A stretch of DNA of 64,000 nt from contig CAIIXF020000002.1 of NCBI GenBank assembly GCA_903813345.2, forward strand, positions 1,526,001-1,590,000, given 5' to 3'. The DNA is from Owenia fusiformis (lineage: Eukaryota; Annelida; Polychaeta; Sabellida; Oweniidae). The number at the start of each line of letters is the position of its first letter. Within the stretch, counting starts at the first letter, position 1. Under the pieces are notes generated by a model, which made no database searches, had not been told where the DNA came from, and was given only the letters and a program-made list of their open reading frames with translations. Shown here piece after piece: positions 42,648 through 53,033 of this stretch. The position numbers and the translations under genes were made by a program.

Positions 42648-42840
42648 TGTTCTGGCAGGCAAACTTCAATAGGTACTTGCAATTTTAATGCTGTATGATC
42701 CAATGCCTTGAGGATTGCATCATTTCACGGAGACACAAACACTGAAATTAAAACGTTGGCCATGTAGGGTATATAATATATATATAATATAATATATAAT
42801 ATGCACCGAGACACAAAAACTGAAATTAAAATGTTGGCCA

Positions 42841-42912
42841 TGCCGTGACCAGGATTCGAACCTGGGTTACTACGGCCACAACGTAGGGTCCTAACCACTA
42901 GACGATCACGGC
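42841..42912 (-). tRNA. tRNA-His (GTG), array copy 1
   Basis: 72 nt with seven paired acceptor bases (GCCGTGA/TCACGGC), an A box (TCTAGTGGTTA), an anticodon loop with GTG, a B box (GGTTCGAATCC) and a discriminator A. A TTTT Pol III stop lies about 10 bases downstream. It differs from animal tRNA-His at only a few stem positions that keep pairing. Confidence 0.95.
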
Positions 42913-43105
42913 TGTTCTGGCAGGCAAACTTCAATAGGTACTTGCAATTTTAATGCTGTATGATCCAATGCCTTGAGGGATGCATAATTTCACAGAGACA
43001 CAAAAACTGAAATTAAAACGTTGGCCATGTAGGGTATATAATATATATATAATATAATATATAATATGCACCGAGACACAAAAACTGAAATTAAAATGTT
43101 GGCCA

Positions 43106-43177
43106 TGCCGTGACCAGGATTCGAACCTGGGTTACTACGGCCACAACGTAGGGTCATAACCACTAGAAGATCACGGC
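43106..43177 (-). tRNA. tRNA-His (GTG), array copy 2, with D-stem changes
   Basis: As copy 1, except base 10 (G to T) and base 22 (G to T). Both fall in the D stem and each breaks a pair, so this copy is probably a decaying gene. Confidence 0.88.
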
Positions 43178-43370
43178 TGTTCTGGCAGGCAAACTTCAAT
43201 AGGTACTGACAATTTTAATGCTGTATGATCCAATGCCTTGAGGGATGCATAATTTCACGGAGACACAAAAACTGAAATTAAAACGTTGGCCATGTAGGGT
43301 ATATAATATATATATAATATAATATATAATATGCACCGAGACACAAAAACTGAAATTAAAATGTTGGCCA

Positions 43371-43442
43371 TGCCGTGACCAGGATTCGAACCTGGGTTAC
43401 TACGGCCACAACGTAGGGTCCTAACCACTAGACGATCACGGC
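43371..43442 (-). tRNA. tRNA-His (GTG), array copy 3
   Basis: Identical to copy 1 through all arms, 265 bases after copy 2. Confidence 0.95.
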
Positions 43443-43557
43443 TGTTCTGGCAGGCAAACTTCAGTAGGTACCGACAATTTTAATGCTGTATGATCCAATG
43501 CCTTAAGGGATGCATAATTTCACGGAGACACAAAAACTGAAATTAAAATGTTGGCAA

Positions 43558-43629
43558 TGCCGTGACCAGGATTCGAACCTGGGTTACTACGGCCACAACG
43601 TAGGGTCCTAACCACTAGACGATCACGGC
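43558..43629 (-). tRNA. tRNA-His (GTG), array copy 4
   Basis: Identical gene, but its unit is only 187 bases because the AT-rich part of the spacer and one copy of the internal spacer duplication are missing. Confidence 0.95.
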
Positions 43630-43821
43630 TGTTCTGGCAGGCAAACTTCAATGGGTACTTGCAATTTTAATGCTGTATGATCCAATGCCTTGAGGGATGC
43701 ATAATTTCACGGAGACACAAAAACTGAAATTAAAACGTTGGCCATGTAGGGTATATAATATATATATATATAATATATACTATGCACCGAGACACAAAAA
43801 CTGAAATTAAAATGTTGGCCA

Positions 43822-43893
43822 TGCCGTGACCAGGATTCGAACCTGGGTTACTACGGCCACAACGTAGGGTCCTAACCACTAGACGATCACGGC
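43822..43893 (-). tRNA. tRNA-His (GTG), array copy 5
   Basis: Identical gene, 264 bases after copy 4. The spacer to its right has no deletion. Confidence 0.95.
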
Positions 43894-44086
43894 TGTTCTG
43901 GCAGGCAAACTTCAATAGGTACTTGCAATTTTAATAATGTATGATCCAATGCCTTGAGGGATGCATAATTTCACGGAGACACAAAAACTGAAATTAAAAC
44001 GTTGGCCATGTAGGGTATATGATATATATATAATATAATATATAATATGCACCGAGACACAAAAACCGAAATTAAAATGTTGGCCA

Positions 44087-44158
44087 TGCCGTGACCAGGA
44101 TTCGAACCTGGGTTACTACGGCCACAACGTAGGGTCCTAACCACTAGACGATCACGGC
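44087..44158 (-). tRNA. tRNA-His (GTG), array copy 6
   Basis: Identical gene; 265-base unit. Confidence 0.95.
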
Positions 44159-44351
44159 TGTTCTGGCAGGCAAACTTCAATAGGTACTTGCAATTTTAAT
44201 GCTGTATGATCCAATGCCTTGAGGGATGCATAATTTCACGGAGACACAAAAACAGAAATTAAAACGTTGGCCATGTAGGGTATATAATATATATATAATA
44301 TAATATATAATATGCACCGAGACACAAAAACTGAAATTAAAATGTTGGCCA

Positions 44352-44423
44352 TGCCGTGACCAGGATTCGAACCTGGGTTACTACGGCCACAACGTAGGGT
44401 CCTAACCACTAGACGATCACGGC
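44352..44423 (-). tRNA. tRNA-His (GTG), array copy 7
   Basis: Identical gene, the last complete copy of the first cluster. Confidence 0.95.
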
Positions 44424-44539
44424 TGTTCTGGCAGGCAAACTTCAATAGGTACTTGCAATTTTAATGCTGTATGATCCAATGCCTTGAGGGATGAATAATA
44501 TCAGCCGAGACACAAAAACTGAAATTGAAATGTTGCCCA

Positions 44540-44564
44540 TGCCGTGACCAGGATTCGAACCTGG
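44540..44564 (-). tRNA. 3' half of tRNA-His at the right edge of cluster 1
   Basis: Only the T arm and acceptor end are present; the sequence switches to unrelated DNA inside the T stem. Not functional. Confidence 0.88.
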
Positions 44565-44610
44565 CCAGCTTGAATCCGAGATTGCATTTTAAATGTTTTT
44601 AAACGTTACG

Positions 44611-45182
44611 TACAGGATGGACCAAAAAAACAATGCCCACGTTTAAGGATGAATATCATATTATGATATAACGTTAAACCATGCTATGTATTGTATATCA
44701 TTTTAAAGATAAATCATAAGAGGCTAACATTGACACCAGATTTGTCGTGAGCGACCAAAACATTATTCACTTTGGATTTCCACATTGTGGAAAATGGAGG
44801 GAAATTTGAACTTTTGTACCTTCAAAAGAGGTACATTTATACAAGTATAGTGCAATTCAGCAACTTATATATTTTTTATTGAATATCAATTGTGTATTGA
44901 TCTTAAATAAATTTATGATGATTCAGTCAAGCATATTGAATGCAGCTGTGACAGCAATATGGAGGGATATTTGGGAATATCATTTTTGATTTTTACGGCT
45001 CTCTTGGTGTCAATTTTAGTTTCTAACTCCACGAGAAAACAAGGGTTTTTCAATTTGATGGTTCATTTTGTTAGGAAATTATTTATCTTAAAAATGATAT
45101 ATAATACATGGCATGGTTTAACATATATCATATGAATCATTCATCGTTAAACTTGGGTATTGTTTTTTGGCCAATCCTGTAT
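44611..45182. mobile_element. Mariner-like MITE, duplicon A (TIR CAGGATKGRCCAAAAAAC)
   Basis: TA-flanked ends with about 36 bases of inverted similarity (CAATGCCCACGTTTAA). Inner inverted repeats (GTCGTGAGCGACCAAA-like) let most of it fold back. No ORF. Confidence 0.8.
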
Positions 45183-46440
45183 ATATAAAGGATTCGAGGG
45201 AATAAAATCATTGAGAGTGCAACATGTACTCCACGATCAGTTTGCATTTAAAAGAAATATAGAATATTTGTTTTAACCCATGGATATTTATTTCAATCGA
45301 TACATGTATTATAAACCAATAGGTCAAAACAATTACGTGTACGTTTTTTTACGTGTAAGTATCATTGTATAGTACATATTTATTTTGATCACATGGTACT
45401 GAATCGGCCACACGATTTCTAACAATGATATGGTAAAATTCATTATATACAATGGAGTGATAATATTTCCCCACTGATTCCTAATTTTCAAAGTTATTTT
45501 AATTTTTTTTAACAATCCGGACGGTGAATTTTCATAAACATTATTTTAAACACTTTTGTATTCTCATAGAATCATCACAATTTTCAAGAAAATCTAAATT
45601 GTGCAATTTTTTAAAATAACAAAAAATCCCATTGAGTACAATGTTAAATTAAAACATTTTTCAGAACTAACTAAACGGTTAATCTTTCTAATCTTCAAAT
45701 ATTTTGATAAACATCGGTACATCTTTCACCTTGATTTTTTCAAGAAAATCTGAATTCTAGAAAAAGTCGGTCGACATTAAAATGCCTTAAGGGATAAAAC
45801 CTATATGATTACAATCGGAAAACTAACCGATCATCCCTAAAACATCATTGCATTTTACGATAATCATTTGGTCTAGTAATCAACTTATATATTATATATA
45901 TCTGATGAAAAGATGTTATTGAAATAATTCAAGGGGCAGAACTAAAATTGTCATTCTACACTATTTTAAGTCACAACCTTCTAGAGTGGCATTTGACTTT
46001 CACTCAATTAAACATCCGATTTACTGAGAAAGTCGGAACTTAAAGCCTGGCTAAAAATACCCGTCGTGATCTGCAAAGTCAAGATGATGCGGAAGTAAAT
46101 CTCAGAATTGCAATAATTTTATTAAAGAATTTAATTCCATTCCACACATTATCATTGAAAATATATGATTTGACCAGATTAGTTTTAAATTGAAGTATCA
46201 AACATGTATTTATAATTTATTTACAAGGACTTAATGTCTGTTCATAATAATACTAGTTGTAATAAGAGACTGGGAAAGCTGGAATTCTGCAAGTTTGAAA
46301 AAGTCCGGACTTTGGACCAATTCAATTATCTTCATTTGCAGAGACACAGGGACAATTTATATATCAGCCTGAAAAGATGTCAGACCCTTTTCTCAGAATC
46401 TGGGATGTAAACATTTCAAGTAGCCTTGGAACTATTACCT
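45183..46440. other. Duplicated intergenic DNA upstream of the peptide gene
   Basis: Matches about 50,525-51,970 in duplicon B. No gene seen; likely promoter-proximal sequence. Confidence 0.55.
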
Positions 46441-46451
46441 TCAAAAATCCA

Positions 46452-46460
46452 TATAAATAG
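46452..46460 (+). promoter_or_regulatory. TATA box of secreted-peptide gene copy A
   Basis: TATAAATAG, a near-consensus TATA box. About 100 bases downstream a GTAAGT donor at 46583 ends a noncoding leader exon, and a TTGTTACAG acceptor at 46832 leads into the ATG exon. Confidence 0.55.
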
Positions 46461-46484
46461 GCACTGCCATTAGATGGACCAGTG

Positions 46485-46582
46485 ACATAGTTTAGTACTG
46501 CAGTAGAAGGTGCATCAACACGTTTGAAACCACGCGGCAAGAGGACAAGATTTGTATCAACAATTTCAGCAGATTGTTTTTG
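46485..46582 (+). other. Probable noncoding leader exon of secreted-peptide gene copy A
   Basis: The start is placed about 30 bases after the TATA box by rule of thumb; the end is fixed by the donor TTTTTG/GTAAGT. There is no ATG reading into the coding frame. Confidence 0.45.
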
Positions 46583-46846
46583 GTAAGTTCCTAAATCGTT
46601 AATTTTCATTTCGGCTAACTATTGAGAATTGCAGTTCTCATTTTTGAGAGTTGGGATTATTTCTATTATACAATTAGCTTGAGCAATACAAATGAAACTT
46701 TTAAAATAATTTTAATTGCCTTCATCTAAGATTCTGAGGTCGTTATTTAACCTTATGTTACTTAGCATTTTCAAATCTACTAAAAATTGGGAACATACCA
46801 TATAAGGCCTTTAATTGTATGATTTGTTACAGAGACACCAATTGCA

Positions 46847-47825
46847 ATGAATCCAACTGTGTTGTTAGCAGCTGCTTTTTTGATAACCTTATATGGGCAT
46901 TCAGAAGCTGGCGTAATAAAAGGCGATGACGTCAACTCAAGCATATCTAAGAGAGCAAAACGTTCAGTTTTAAGCATTGTAAGTTGCACTCCTTTGAAAT
47001 GCTTCCATTGTTAAAATTGATCATGTATTAGTACTTTTTCCAATGTGATTTGAGCAGATTTGATAATATTTTGATAATAAATGGATTGTATATGATGAAC
47101 AAAAGTGTCTGAAAAATATGTATTTTAAAAGAGTGTCGTAACAATTATGACCTGAGTTTTTTCAAATAACTTTTTGAATGAAAACGTAGGCTAATGTAGG
47201 CCTGCTCAATTCAGAAATATATTGCAGCGTTTCAAATAAATGTGATCAGTGGTTCAGAGATTGTGTACATGGCATAACAAAATATTGCTTACTGGTCAGA
47301 AACTTACAATACAAAATTTTAATGTTTTTGATTGAGACGTTATCCATATTTTTTCAACTAATTATAATCAGCGACGAAAATGAGACGTGGTTGGCGTTAT
47401 TCATAGACCAATATTATAAGATACAAGTTCAACTTTATATTAAGGTATATACTAGTATCTTCCTAAAGGTGACCTGCTTTCACCCGGCTGATCTGAAGGG
47501 AGGGGTTTACCTTTTTTAAACAGCCTTTTCCTTCCTCTTCTATTATTATATAGGTTATTCTCCATCTTAGACTATGGGATAGTAAAACTGGCTACTTTTA
47601 TCGTTTCAGAGAGCACATCATACAAATTGTCGGACTGTTGTTGGACCAGCGAGACTTGCTGAAGGACAATCGTTACAGAACCTGGACAGACACCACGTGA
47701 ATTGTGATGGCACAGACGAGTTTCTTGTATCTTGGAGACTACAGAGACAGGACCCAAACAAGTACAACTACCAGTCGATGGTCTATAAGTGTTGCCAAAT
47801 AAGCTTCGATGTCCCTAACTTTTAA
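46847..47825 (+). CDS. Small secreted cysteine-containing peptide with dibasic processing site (copy A)
   Basis: Coding exons are 46847-46978 and 47610-47825, joined in phase 0 (donor GTAAGT, acceptor CGTTTCAG), 115 residues. MNPTVLLAAAFLITLYGHSEA is a clear signal peptide. A short acidic propeptide ends in KRAKR, a furin or prohormone-convertase site, leaving a mature chain of about 75 residues with four cysteines (TNCR, VNCDG, KCC). The stretch CDGTDEFLVSWRLQ...YKCC faintly recalls the repeated half-domain of dermatopontin-like proteins, but I do not claim that family. A noncoding leader exon (to 46582), a TATA box and an AATAAA complete the gene. It lies mostly in a duplicated segment; only this copy has its last exon. 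It may be a peptide hormone, an antimicrobial or a matrix peptide. Confidence 0.75.
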
Positions 47826-47872
47826 ATGAATTAAACATTTGGATTGTTGTCTAATAATGAATTCAACAGTGT

Positions 47873-47878
47873 AATAAA
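47873..47878 (+). terminator. Poly(A) signal of secreted-peptide gene copy A
   Basis: AATAAA about 48 bases after the stop codon. Confidence 0.55.
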
Positions 47879-48014
47879 AAAACATTTATGATTCTACAAA
47901 AAAGCATTCATTCATATAGTATTCATATACGTTGGCCATGTAGGGTATATAATATATATAATATAATATATAATATGCACCGAGACACAAAAACTGAAAT
48001 TAAAATGTTGGCCA

Positions 48015-48086
48015 TGCCGTGACCAGGATTCGAACCTGGGTTACTACGGCCACAACGTAGGGTCCTAACCACTAGACGATCACGGC
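48015..48086 (-). tRNA. tRNA-His (GTG), second cluster copy 1
   Basis: Identical to the cluster 1 consensus. It belongs to the duplicated segment that starts near 47,932. Confidence 0.95.
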
Positions 48087-48279
48087 TGTTCTGGCAGGCA
48101 AACTTCAATAGGTCCTTGCAATTTTAATGCTGTATGATCCAATGCCTTGAGGGATGCATAATTTCACGGAGACACAAAAACTGAAATTAAAACGTTGGCC
48201 ATGTAGGGTATATAATATATATATAATATAATATATAATATGCACCGAGACACAAAAACTGAAATTAAAATGTTGGCCA

Positions 48280-48351
48280 TGCCGTGACCAGGATTCGAAC
48301 CTGGGTTACTACGGCCACAACGTAGGGTCCTAACCACTAGACGATCACGGC
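48280..48351 (-). tRNA. tRNA-His (GTG), second cluster copy 2
   Basis: Identical gene, 265 bases after the previous copy. Confidence 0.95.
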
Positions 48352-48467
48352 TGTTCTGGCAGGCAAACTTCAATAGATACTTGCAATTTTAATGCTGTAT
48401 GATCCAATGCCTTGAGGGATGAATAATATCAGCCGAGACACAAAAACTGAAATTGAAATGTTGCCCA

Positions 48468-48492
48468 TGCCGTGACCAGGATTCGAACCTGG
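48468..48492 (-). tRNA. 3' half of tRNA-His at the right edge of cluster 2
   Basis: The same truncation point and right flank as the half copy at 44540, as expected for a segmental duplication. Confidence 0.88.
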
Positions 48493-48538
48493 CCAGCTTG
48501 AATCCGAGATTGCATTTTAAATGTTTTTAAACGTTACA

Positions 48539-50524
48539 TACAGGATGGACCAAAAAAACAATGCCCACGTTTAAGGATGAATATCATATAATGATATAAC
48601 GTTAAACCATGCTATGTATTGTATATAATTTTAAAGATAAATCATAAGAGGCCAATATTGACACCAGATTTGTCGTGAGCGACCAAAAAATTATTCACTT
48701 TGGATTTCCAAATTGTGGAAAATGGAGGGAAATTTGAACTTTTGTACCTTCAAAAGAGGTACATTTATACAAGTATAGTGCAATTCAGCAACTTATTTAT
48801 TTTTTATTGAATACCAATTGTGTATTGCTCTTAAATAAATTTATGATGATTCAGTCAAGCATATTTAATGCAGCTGTGACAGCAATATGGAGGGATATTT
48901 GGAAATATCATTTTTGATTTTTGGTCGCTCACGGCTCTCTTGGTGTCAATTTTAGTCTCCAACTCCACGAGAAAACAAGTGTTTTTCAATTTGATGGTGT
49001 CATTTTGTTAGGAAATTATTTATCTTAAAAATGATATATAATCACAGGCTGGTATTGAAAAAATTGTCCGCTGTGACGGAGCGTGCTATTTTGCATAGAA
49101 ACACTAGGAAATCCACACAATTTATTTTTTACTCATATGTTTTGCTATATCAAAGAAAATTAATCCATACAATGAATATATCAGTTGCGGGTAACTTTAA
49201 CTTCTGTTTGAAGTCCAACAACGCTAAGAGTAAAAGCTATTGAAAACGGCGTCGGAGTATCATACTCCAAAATGTACCATTTCTTTTATTTCTTTTTAAT
49301 GGTACAATATAGCGACACGATAATATTTACATATGTTTTCAGCATAACTCTGAAGGTATTAATGAGATCTTTATGTATTGGGTATTTTTAATTTTTTTAT
49401 AAAAAATAATGTTTAAATTTTTTGTCCGCTGTGACGGAGCAGTTTCAAATCTGATATACGTTAATAACTACACGTTAGAGGAGGGAGCGTGTCAAATCTC
49501 TTTCGTAAAGTATTCTAAAAAATAAAACGGAATAAAAGTACACAATTCAAATTCTGAGATCATAATACGACCACTCTTTAAGCTTCTTTTCTCAGTTTGT
49601 ACTAACTGTAATCCAAGTTATAGGGTATTTGCCTTTCGTTGTGCCTACTGTGGATCCATCACCTGACAATGGTCATTCTTTATGATAACTTATATGCAGT
49701 AATATTATGTGGTGAAAAGGTTATACATCTGTCGGAATGCAGGATGTCTGTGCGCTATTTACACTACACGTGACATTCCAAGACGTCTTGGCGAAAACGT
49801 ATTAATTAGAAATATTATGTTGAGTTTACACCATGTTGATTCATGTGGATAACAGTACAAACATCCGAAAAATGCTAAGAGTGGTCGTTTTTATATCTCA
49901 GATTTACATTACCCCAGATCTCCCAGAGGCTACTTGTCATAATTTAGGAAAGTGATTTGTGACGTTCTCTCTTCTTAGGGTACTTTTAAAAAGTATAATT
50001 TGAATCGTAAATGCTTAACGTAGTTCACAGTTAAAACTGCTCCGTCACAGCGGACAAAAAATGTAAACACTATTTTTTATGATAAATATTAAAAATACCC
50101 AATACATCAAGATACCATTAATACCTTCAGAGTTATGCTGAAAACATATGTAAATATTATCGTGTCACCATATTGTACAATTAAAAAGAAATAAAGGAAA
50201 TGGTACATTTTGGAGTATGATACCCCGGCGCCGTTTCCAATAGCTTTTACTCTCAGCGTTTTTGGACTTCAAACAAAAGTTGAAGTTACCCGCAAATGAT
50301 ATACCCATTGCATGGAGTAAGAAACTTTCTTTGGTATAGCGAAACATATGAGTAAAAAATAAATTGTTTGGGTTTCTTAGTGTTTCTATGCAAAATAGCA
50401 CGCTCCGTCACAGCGGACAGATTTTTCGATACCAGCCTGTGATAATACATGGCATGGTCTAACATATATCATATGAATCATTCATCGTTAAACTTGGGTA
50501 TTGGTTTTTTGGCCAACCCTGTAT
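48539..50524. mobile_element. Mariner-like MITE, duplicon B, split by hairpin element
   Basis: The same MITE as at 44,611, interrupted by the hairpin element at 49,043-50,441. Confidence 0.8.
49043..50441. mobile_element. 1.4-kb hairpin element (TIR CACAGGCTGG) with ATAAT duplication
   Basis: Arms of about 400 bases plus further inner pairing. Each arm holds CCGCTGTGACGGAGC twice. ATAAT flanks it (49038-49042, 50442-50446), and the paralogous site near 45,107 in duplicon A has ATAAT once. It sits inside a mariner-like MITE. Confidence 0.92.
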
Positions 50525-51181
50525 AAAGGCCTCGAGGGAATAAAATCATTGAGAGTGCAACATGTACTCCACGATCAGTTTGCATTTAAAAGAAATATAG
50601 AATATTTGTTTTAACCCATGGACATTTATTTCAATCAATGAATGTATTATAAACCAATAGGTTAACACAATTACGTTATTTTACGTGTAAGTATCATTGT
50701 ATAATACACATTTATTTTGATCACATTGTACTGAATCGGCCAATCAAATCACACGATTTCGAGCAATGATATGGTAAAATTCATTATATACAATAGAATG
50801 ATAATATTTCCCCACTGATTCCTTATATTAAAAGTTATTTTAATTCTTTTCACATTCCTGACGGTGAATTTTCATATATTTTATTAAACACTTTTTTATT
50901 CTCATAGAATAATCACAATTTTCAAGAAAATCCAAATTGTGCAATTTTTTAAAATAACAAAGAATTTCCCATTGAGAGCAATGTTAAATCAAAACATTTT
51001 TCAGAAATAACTAAACGGTTAATCTATCTAATTTTCAAATATTTTGATAAACATCAGTACATTTTTCTCCTTGATTTTTTCAAGAAAATCTGAATTGTAG
51101 AAAAAGTCGGTCAACATTAAAATGCCTTTAGGGATAAATAATATCACCGATACACAAAAACTGACATTAAAATGTTGACCA

Positions 51182-51232
51182 TGCCGTGACCAGGATCGGA
51201 ACCTGTGTTACCATGGATGGCCACAGCGTGGG
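51182..51232 (-). pseudogene. Degenerate tRNA-His pseudogene
   Basis: The acceptor 3' strand and T arm (with a mutated B box) and a GTGG anticodon-loop remnant remain, preceded by the same spacer sequence as the array. The 5' half is gone. Confidence 0.7.
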
Positions 51233-51300
51233 GTTCTCAATACGGAACTGTACATAATGACCTTCGATAGCAAGTCGCTACTACAGTCTCAGCTTCAGTG

Positions 51301-51366
51301 GCTAGCCCTTATGGCTCAGGGGTAGAGCGTCTGGCTCTGAAAGCGAAAGGTCCTGGGATTACAATC
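51301..51366 (+). pseudogene. tRNA-like sequence, possibly tRNA-derived SINE or pseudogene
   Basis: A perfect A box (TGGCTCAGGGG) and GTAGAGC are followed by an anticodon region that does not form a stem and a weak B box (GGGATTACAATC). There is no pairing acceptor stem. Confidence 0.5.
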
Positions 51367-51984
51367 TGATTCAAATTCAAATATGATTTGAAGTACCTAA
51401 AACATCATTGCATTTAACGATAATCATTTGGTCTAGTAATCAATTTATATATCAGCTGAAAAGATCTTATTGAAATAATTCAAGGGGCAGAACTAAATTG
51501 TCATTCTATTTGAAGTCACAACCTTCTAGAATGGCATTTGACTTTCACTCAACATCCGATTTACTGAGAAAGTCGGAACTTAAAGCCTGGCTAAAAATAC
51601 CCGTGATCTGCAAAGCCCAGATGGTGCGGAAGTAAATCTAATGCAATAATTTTATTAAAGAACTTAATTCCATTCCACAAATTATCATTGAAAGTATATA
51701 ATTTGACCAGATTAGTTTTAAATTGAAGTATCAAACATGTATTTATAATTTATTTACAAGGACTTAATGTCTGTACATAATAATACTAGTTGTAATAAGA
51801 GACTGGGAAAGCTGGAATTCTGCAAGTTTGAAAAAGTCCGGACTTTGGACCAATTCAATTATCTTCATTTGCAGAGACACAGGGACAATTTATATATCAG
51901 CCTGAAAAGATGTCAGACCCTTTTCTCAGAATCTGGGATGTAAACATTTCAAGTAGCCTTGGAACTATTACCTTCAAAAATCCA

Positions 51985-51993
51985 TATAAATAG
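51985..51993 (+). promoter_or_regulatory. TATA box of secreted-peptide gene copy B
   Basis: The same TATAAATAG and surroundings as copy A, kept intact after duplication. Confidence 0.5.
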
Positions 51994-52376
51994 GCACTGC
52001 CATTGGGTGGACCAGTGACATAGTCTAGTACTGCAGTAGAAGGTGCATCAACACGTTTGAAACCACGCGGCAAGAGGACAAGATTTGTATCAACAATTTC
52101 AGCAGATTGTTTTTGGTAAGTTCCTAAATCGTTAATTTTCATTTCGGCTAACTATTGAGAATTGCAGTTCTCATTTTTGAGAGTTTGGGATTATTTCTAT
52201 TATACAATTAGCTTGAGCAATACAAATGAAACTTTTTAAATAATTTTAATTGCCTTCATCTAAGATTTTGAGGTTATTATTTAACCTTATCTTAGCATTT
52301 TCAAATCTACTAAGAATTGGGAAGATAGCATATAAGGCCTTTAATTGTATAATTTGTTACAGAGACACCAATTGCA

Positions 52377-52508
52377 ATGAATCCAACTGTGTTGTTAGCA
52401 GCTGCTTTTTTGATATCCATATATGGGCATTCAGAAGCTGGCGTAATAAAAGGCGATGACGTCAACTCAAGCATATCTGAGAGAGCAAAACGTTCAGTTT
52501 TAAGCATT
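52377..52508 (+). pseudogene. Secreted-peptide gene copy B: signal-peptide exon only
   Basis: The 44-codon exon is duplicated with few changes (ITLYGHS to ISIYGHS, SKRAKR to SERAKR). The TATA box (51985-51993), the leader-exon donor (52116), the acceptor (52361-52362) and the GTAAGT donor are all kept. The second coding exon lies outside the duplicated segment and is absent in the sequence that follows, so the copy is either dead or splices a secretion signal onto something further right. Confidence 0.7.
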
Positions 52509-52738
52509 GTAAGTTGCACTCATTTGAAATGCTTCCATTGTTTAAATTGATCATGTATCATTGATCACAAAAGTGTCTGAAAAATATGTAGTTTAAAAGA
52601 GTGTCGTAACAATTATGACCTGAATTTTTTCAAATAACTTTTTGAATGAAAACGTAGGCTAATGTAGGCCTGCTCAATTCAGAAATATATTGCAGCGTTT
52701 CAAATAAATGTGATCAGTGGTTCAGAGATTGTGTACAA

Positions 52739-53033
52739 GGGATGTTTCAGCTATTCGGAATCTGAAAGTGAGCTTTACAGGGAAAGTGAAAGTCAGATTT
52801 CAGGGGTCATGTCATAAGTTCAGTTGCATTAAACGTTTATTATAACTGATAAATCAATAGTTTCAAAGCTAAAAACATCAATGTGCTTTTTAGAGAATAT
52901 AGCAACATTAAAATAATTTCAAGATGCTTTTATTTGCTATTCGCTGTGGATTACATTTATTAGAAATATAACGCAAAGTATATTCTCTTGTACTGAATAT
53001 TACATGTATTGATAGAACAATTGATTGAGCAGT
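52739..53033. other. Junction between duplicon B and the Harbinger pseudogene
   Basis: Unique sequence with a GAAAGTGA purine stretch; no exon matching the missing peptide exon. Confidence 0.5.

Larger units (their letters stand above)
42622..44564 (-). repeat. tRNA-His tandem array, cluster 1 (265-bp unit)
   Basis: Seven full tRNAs at spacings 265, 265, 187, 264, 265 and 265, bounded by half genes. Each spacer has a duplicated tRNA 3' flank (about 34 bases) around an AT-rich block of TATA-like repeats. The arrays read as open frames of about 69 residues, which is a periodic artefact. Confidence 0.93.
44004..47268. repeat. Segmental duplication, copy A
   Basis: It carries the end of the tRNA array, a mariner-like MITE, intergenic DNA, and the promoter, leader and first coding exon of the peptide gene. 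Similarity to copy B ends within the peptide intron at about 47,268. Confidence 0.85.
47932..48492 (-). repeat. tRNA-His tandem array, cluster 2
   Basis: Two full units and one half unit, matching the right part of cluster 1. The left edge falls in the spacer. Confidence 0.92.
47932..52738. repeat. Segmental duplication, copy B
   Basis: It is collinear with 44,004-47,268 but longer, mainly through a 1.4-kb hairpin element and about 250 bases around a tRNA-His pseudogene. It is in direct orientation, 0.66 kb after copy A. Confidence 0.85.

Noticed and set aside
42725-44445. Repeated 61-69 codon minus-strand frames in the tRNA array (also 47923-48373)
   Set aside because: They are read-throughs of the tRNA and its spacer; the identity comes from the tandem unit, not from protein selection.
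46364-46989. Minus-strand frames opposite the peptide gene (also 51897-52519), which look like paired exons
   Set aside because: The plus strand has TATA box, leader donor, acceptor, signal peptide, donor and poly(A) signal; the minus frames have a weak acceptor and no start, so they are shadows. Their conservation between copies only reflects the duplication.
47386-47451. A further peptide-gene exon with TAATCAG acceptor
   Set aside because: It does not join the phase-0 donor at 46978 without a stop, whereas the exon at 47610 does.
49043-50441. Reading the hairpin element's duplication as 3 bp (TAA) with TCACAGG ends
   Set aside because: It cannot be excluded from this copy alone, but the 5-bp reading matches the other CAC-type elements in the window.
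51301-51366. A functional tRNA gene
   Set aside because: The A box is good, but no anticodon stem or acceptor stem can form.
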